From contig CM030362.1 of the NCBI GenBank assembly GCA_017893485.1, forward strand, positions 185,588,175-185,652,174: a stretch of DNA of 64,000 nt, written 5' to 3'. The DNA is from Hemerocallis citrina. Lineage: Eukaryota > Streptophyta > Magnoliopsida > Asparagales > Asphodelaceae. Shown in pieces: positions 58,502 to 64,000 of the stretch. The notes below the pieces were generated by a model. It did no database searches and was not told the origin of the DNA. It worked only from the letters and a program-made list of their open reading frames with translations. Made by a program: the position numbers and the translations under genes. The number at the start of each line of letters is the position of its first letter. Position 1 is the stretch's first letter.

Positions 58502-59852
58502 TGTCACGCCCCAGCTTCCCAAAAAGGAATATGGAATACGGATACACGACTAAGTCCACCGAATGGCTTTCACCATTCATAAGCTATAAGGATCTTTTCA
58601 ACATTTTACATGAATAAACAATATATAAACAAGGAGAAATCAACCACGCATGCATGAATAAATTAATATACCAACAGAATTTACTTGAAACGAAATTAAA
58701 TAAATCCCAAATAAACCAGATCTGGAAACAAGTTATAAATTCTAGGTCAAACTGCCCAATACAAAATAATCCATGTAACAAATTCATTTCTTCAAAATAA
58801 GCAACAAGAAATAATAGCAAGGACTCCAGCTGACTAGAAAGTTTGGTCACCTACTCCATCGGGCAGCTGGTCACCAAAGTCTGTAATTTAACAAAATGGG
58901 GGAAGAGGAAAAAGAAACAAATTGCCCGTCAATGCAAGTTACGGGCCGCTTGTAGTGCAGGCAACAAGTACAGGAAAAGATAAACAGATATAGAGTAACA
59001 GCGAGTATGGAATAGATGTGACAGCAAAACAGAATGACTAACATGGAATTATGAACAGAATCAAGTAAACATGATATGCTAATAGGGTACAGGTAACATG
59101 TAACAGATGTCAAGTACCATGCAAGCAGGTAACCAGGTAACAGGTGTCAGGTAGCATGTACAGGTCACAGGAATATACAGGTGATCATGTTATTTCAAGT
59201 CTTGTACTTTAGTTCTATCTAGGTAGTACTTCATGCGTCCCAAATTTTACCACATGGTTGCTACATACATGCAAGCTGCGTTTAGGCCTAGTGGTGGGTT
59301 TCTATAGGGCCGTGTACTCAGGCGTCATGTAACAGGCAACAGACACGAATCACGTAATCGTGAAATCGCGGCATCATGTAATTAGGAACATGCATGAATT
59401 ATGTAGTCACGAAACACGACATCATATAATCATATATTAGTAACAGGCATGAATCATCACGAATCATGGCATCATATAATCAGGTAGTAATAACAGGCAT
59501 GAATCATGTAATCACGAAATCATGGCATCATATAATCAGGTAGTAATAACAGGCACGAATCATGTAATCACGAAATCATGGCATCATATAATCAGGTAGT
59601 AATAACAGGCATGAATCATGTAATCACGAAATCATGGCATCATATAATGGGAAACACGGCCCTCTTCTGAGTACACATACCTATATTGTCCACTACTAAG
59701 GTCTTTCCTTTAACCCGGCATGGTTACTTATTATGATTATCAAACAGGTATATACGGGCACAAAACAGGGCAAGAATGACATGGTATGAACAAGGGACAG
59801 GTTCAGGTTAGACACAAACATGCACAGGTGACAGACAACTCATAAAAGACTA
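58502..59852 (-). mobile_element. Long LTR 4 (Tekay-like group), interrupted
   Basis: The left end TGTCACGCCCC at 58502 lies within the leader of LTR 3. It has the terminal hairpin GAATGG/CCATTC (58560-58577), a 56-bp tandem repeat (59400-59650) and the shared block at 59645-59725. It ends abruptly where LTR 5 begins. LTR 4 and LTR 3 have the same orientation but are different subfamilies. Confidence 0.8.
59400..59650. repeat. 56-bp tandem repeat in LTR 4
   Basis: Unit starts GAATCATGTAATCACGAAAT at 59501, 59557 and 59613, with diverged copies before. It occupies the same relative place as the simple repeats of the other long LTRs. Confidence 0.93.
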
Positions 59853-62800
59853 TGTAACGCCCCGATTTCCGGTAACTGGGAAACCGTGACATAAGGCAGA
59901 ATTGTTTCTTCAATTAGCCACAATACACAAAAAAATAGGAAAATTTAAAAACTTTTTATTCAACACCAAATGTATTACAAGTCCGAATGTTATAAAAACT
60001 GCAATAGATTACAACAGTGTTACAATAATACCTTTACAATCTCAAGTGTTACAACTTTCAACAAATTACATCAGAGTACAATGAATGAAGAACAACACTT
60101 GGTAATTCTTACTTGGATACTTGATAATCAACATAAATATTACAACGGAACTTAAAATGACATCGACTCCTCGCTTTCCTTGCCTTGAGTTATCCTGAAT
60201 CTTGTACCTGTACTTCTGCAATCCAGTACCTATTGAAGTGGGGACGTCAGTATTCACTGACGCTTTAAGGTTAATAACTAGCAGCGAATCTCCCAAAACA
60301 AACATACAACCATAGCAAATGTGTCAGTGTAGTTTAAGTGTTCGTGAGTGCTATGACTAGAATCTAATGCAATATCAACTAAGGCTATGATGCTCCTATT
60401 CTAATGCCAGCAAGTCTCCGGAACAGCATGCATCCCACACTATATGCACCCCATCTCAAGCCGTTTCTTCATATATAGGGATTTGAAACCACGCCATGAG
60501 CTCTACTCTTGTACTCAACTTGTTTCTGAAGATACAACGTGACTGATGAGGTTGCTCTGAAACGGTCTAATTCTGCCATCCGCAATCATATATTGGTGTC
60601 CCTGTTTTCCACTATTGCCTAGTCGCACCGGACCCCACTCAAATATCTGACGAATCCTTGGAGTTTTCGCGGACACAGGTTAGCTCGAAGCATCCCCTGC
60701 CGCCCCCTAGCCAGGCCGTAGTCTATGGCTTTTCGCCCTTAGATACAAGACAAGACGGAGTTCCAGAGGTCCATCCCCCTAGCTCCAACAGGAATCGCTC
60801 CCGCTTATCAAGGCACTTCAGAAATTAACAGACGAGATACGGATCCCGTGCTCTCAACTCGTGAGAAGGCACAGACCGTATCACTTTGACAAGAAGGGTA
60901 CAACCCAATAACACCGCCTAGTGCCGTCCTATAGGACAGGTCGGGTCATAAGGAATCACCCTTAACACCAACTTTTTCCCTTCGGCGAGTAAATGATAAT
61001 AATATAGGTTAAGTAGTATTAGCCATAAGTTACTACCCTAGAAATGTCACTAACCCTAAACAAACTGAGGGATGACAACAGAACTTACACAACATGCTAA
61101 GTCTTAAGTTAAGATTTCGCAAGATGACTCTACTAGGCTGTTCAACCTAGACTTACCAGAATCCCTAAGAATTCGATTCATGGCCTATCGATCCAAGACC
61201 CGGCAATACGAACGTATTCGTATGCTACTACCCTGAACTTGGATTTTGTCGACACTCCGGTCCGTGGTCAACCTACACCGGTTAAGATCCGACGGTACAC
61301 AATAAGTGACTCATCTACAATCCCTTAGGAGTAAGGTGAATACACGTCTTGATGGTCGATAGCCCCTAGGGCAATAATATCACCCTAGACGAGCACAACG
61401 AACTGCGTACTAGCCAATAAGCTACATACGAGTAAACAAAACACATACGAGCTAAACAACCATGTATGAGACAACAACATACATACGAGCAAAATGAGCT
61501 ACGTATGAGACTAACAGCTATACGGGCCAGGCTAGCCACGTATGAGCAAAACCACATACAAAACAACCATATAGGTAATAAACCTAGAAGCAAGCAAACA
61601 TATTTTACTCGAAAAATTGATCTTCTATAATTAGAAGCAACAGAAGAATCTACTAACAGTCTAAAATAGGCATTCTACCAATGAGAAGCCCAAAAGCGAC
61701 ATAAAACTTTTTATCGAGCTAATCAATTATTAGTGACTTTCCCAACCCTTATTACCCATGAAGGTGAGGAATGTTCACATGATATGGTCCAAATTTAAGT
61801 AGAACCTTATACAGCTAGAATCCATGAGGAATGTTCACATGATTGGTTCTTTTCCCAAATTGAACTAGAACTACATGCAACTAGATTCTTGGGTTCTCTC
61901 TCAAGTTTGAGCTAGAATCACCTAGAAGCTAAATGCATTGGTCCATGGGTTCTTCCTTAACCTTCACTGCAATACCACCAAATGATAGTTCTCTACTAAC
62001 ATTACAACTACAATATGATAGTTCTTTACTAATACTACAACTACAACACGATAGTTCTTTACTCAAGATGATCCTTTAACTCAAGCATGAATAACTACTA
62101 TACTTAATCACGGTATATAACTTAAGTATTACCCTACAACAATCTTAGCATGGTATGTCAATCTACAATGATCTAAGCATGGTATTGAACATACGTATCA
62201 ACCTACAATAATTTCAAACCTAGCATGGGTTTCTTTACTACTACATAAGCATGGATAATTGTTACACTTAATATGAGTACTTACTACCACTTAAACATGA
62301 ATGTTTACTACTACCTTAACATGGACCCTTTTCTATATAGAATAACTACACGTCTTAAGCATGGCATAACTTAAGCATAAATGTTTTACTTAAGCATGAA
62401 TAGCTACTAGATTTAAGCATGGATATCTTCTACTACTTTAAGCATGGTTAATTGCTACAACTTACCCATGAAAATTAACAAATTAGCATGGTATACAACA
62501 AAGCATGATTTTCTTTACTACTTTAACCTACAACAATTAGCATGGTATGCAACTTAGCATGAGTCTACAACATTCCTAAGCATGGTATACTACTTAAGCA
62601 TCAACCTAAAGCATGGTATACATTTTAAGCATGAACCTACAACATTCTAAACATGGTATACTACTTAAGTATCAACCTAAAGTATGGTATATATTTTAAG
62701 CATGGATAAACATGAGTTCTCTATTACAATCCCTACAACATGCATGCAACATAAGCATGAACTCACTACAACTTAGCATGAATGATTACTATGCTTAAGC

Positions 62801-64000
62801 ATGGATATCTTCTACTAGCTTAAGCATGTATCTTTTCTACAACTACTTAACCATGGTATACAATGTAGGTATGAGTTTCTTTTCTACCTTATCCTACAAC
62901 AAATTAAGCACGGTAGATAGCATGAGTATCAATCCTACAACAATCTAACATGGTCTATGGCTTTCCTACAACAATCCAAATATGGTATAAAATTTTCCTA
63001 CACAATCTAAACATGGATACTTATTTTAAGCATGGAAAATTGCCACAACTAAGTATGGATACTTACTTTAACTTAAGCATGGAAAATTGCTACAACTTAA
63101 GCATGGGTAATTAATACAAGCACCAATCTACGACAATCTAAGCATGGTATGTCAATCTACAACAATCTAAGCACGGTATGTGGATCTACAACAATCTAAG
63201 CATGGTATGTTGATCTACAACAATCTAAGCATGGTATGTGGATCTACAACAATCTAAGCATGGTATGACATGAACATGGCTTCTTTACTACGATCCCTAC
63301 AATAATTTGAGCATGAATACAACATACACATGGACTTCCTACAACATGGTAGACAACATAAACTTAGATTTCCTACAACATGGTAGACAAACATAAACTT
63401 AGGTTTCCTACAACATGGTAGACATTATAAATATGGACTTCCTACAACATCTACCATGATACAACAATTTAACTTTATGAGCTACCATTTCTACATACTA
63501 CAAAAATCCGTTTTATCTACAAATTGCAAGCCCTTCTATCTTTTATAACTAGGAGTTATCAAGAATTTGTTATTTAATAAATTAGAGAGCAAGAAGCAAA
63601 TAAAAGACTCATTTTTAATAATTAGGAGTTCTACAACCCCAAGGGGTATGTAATAGTTCTATGTGCAAATTTCATGTGCTTAGGCCAATGGTTCTTGTTT
63701 GAGTTCTACATCCCAAATGGGTGTGTACACAATATTCATATGCATATGTTCATGTCAAGTTCTACAACTATAGATGGGTATGTACATCCATCTCCATATG
63801 CTTGTGTCCTTATAGTCCAAATAGTAACAACAAGAATAAAATTACAAAAATCAAAAGAGTCAAGCTTTTATGTTCTTATTCATTCATTCAAGTCTACCAT
63901 CCACTTTCTTATGGTTCTTCCTTTTGTCCATACAAGGTGTTGGTTCAAGTTGTTTATCATAACATACCCCATCAAGAAAACCACACAACACTCCCACAAA
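59853..64000 (-). mobile_element. Long LTR 5, at least 4.1 kb, runs off the window
   Basis: The left end TGTAACGCCCCGATTTCC at 59853 is an LTR terminus inserted in LTR 4. The sequence continues with no open frame and no second end to the window edge. The CCTTCGGCGAGTAAA phrase (about 60980) is familiar from long plant Ty3 LTRs. The second half (61700-63500) is a field of AAGCATGGTATACAAC-type repeats. TACGTATGAG phrases repeat at 61420-61550. Orientation is inferred from analogy with LTR 3 and LTR 4. Confidence 0.6.
63135..63279. repeat. 29-bp tandem repeat, five units
   Basis: Units start at 63135, 63164, 63193, 63222 and 63251, each AATCTAAGCATGGTATG plus a variable tail TCAATCTACAAC or GGATCTACAAC. 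It is the most regular part of the wider AAGCATGG field. Confidence 0.95.

Noticed and set aside
59400..59650. Repeat array with 56-bp period that could mimic repeat-spacer structure
   Set aside because: The whole 56-bp unit repeats, so there are no spacers.
63135..63279. CRISPR-like array of 29-bp units
   Set aside because: Units are directly adjacent without unique spacers, and the host is a plant genome. It is a tandem repeat in an LTR.

Overview
This is a gene-poor stretch of a flowering-plant nuclear genome. The evidence is the mix of transposon lineages, each a hallmark of plant DNA: Tekay-like Ty3 retrotransposons with very long LTRs, a Sirevirus-type Ty1/copia element, L1-type LINEs, Helitrons, and hAT and PIF/Harbinger elements. 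Telo-box-like AAACCCTAA motifs lie near putative transcription starts. I found no intact host gene and cannot name the species.

Layout. (1) 1-5596: the end of one long LTR joins directly to a decayed Tekay-like pol fragment with its polypurine tract and 2.8-kb 3' LTR. (2) 5597-21.3 kb: a second, decayed Ty3 element, split inside its reverse transcriptase by an 11.2-kb Sirevirus (7752-18981, target duplication CCCTT). The Sirevirus is itself split by a 1.36-kb Harbinger-like element (14170-15527, TSD TAA) that carries a spliced-looking fragment of a host CCCH zinc-finger gene. (3) 23152-30950: a nearly complete L1-type LINE on the minus strand with a 16-bp target duplication. (4) 31966-32347: a short retroposon with a 15-bp duplication. 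(5) 32896-44063: an 11.2-kb non-coding LARD-like LTR element on the minus strand (TSD TTGGG), inserted between the arms of an older foldback element. One of its LTRs carries a 784-bp MITE with six internal hairpins. (6) 46851-47960: a non-autonomous hAT with an exact 8-bp duplication and a decayed tRNA-Ile inside. (7) 48068-51220: a 5'-truncated LINE. (8) 51682-53390: a nest of small Helitrons. (9) 53405-64000: hAT ends, then LTRs of the Tekay-like group, each interrupted by the next.

How the parts relate. The LARD has no gag or pol, but its LTR ends, primer-binding site and polypurine tract match the Tekay-like coding element at the left of the window, so a coding relative probably mobilised it. 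Long LTRs that are otherwise strongly diverged share short conserved blocks. These are a block shaped like a GC-AG splice donor, a block near the simple-repeat zone, and a terminal hairpin with a compensatory change. They are the best candidates for undescribed cis-acting biology here. All protein-coding remnants belong to transposons and carry stops or frameshifts, except the captured CCCH exons.
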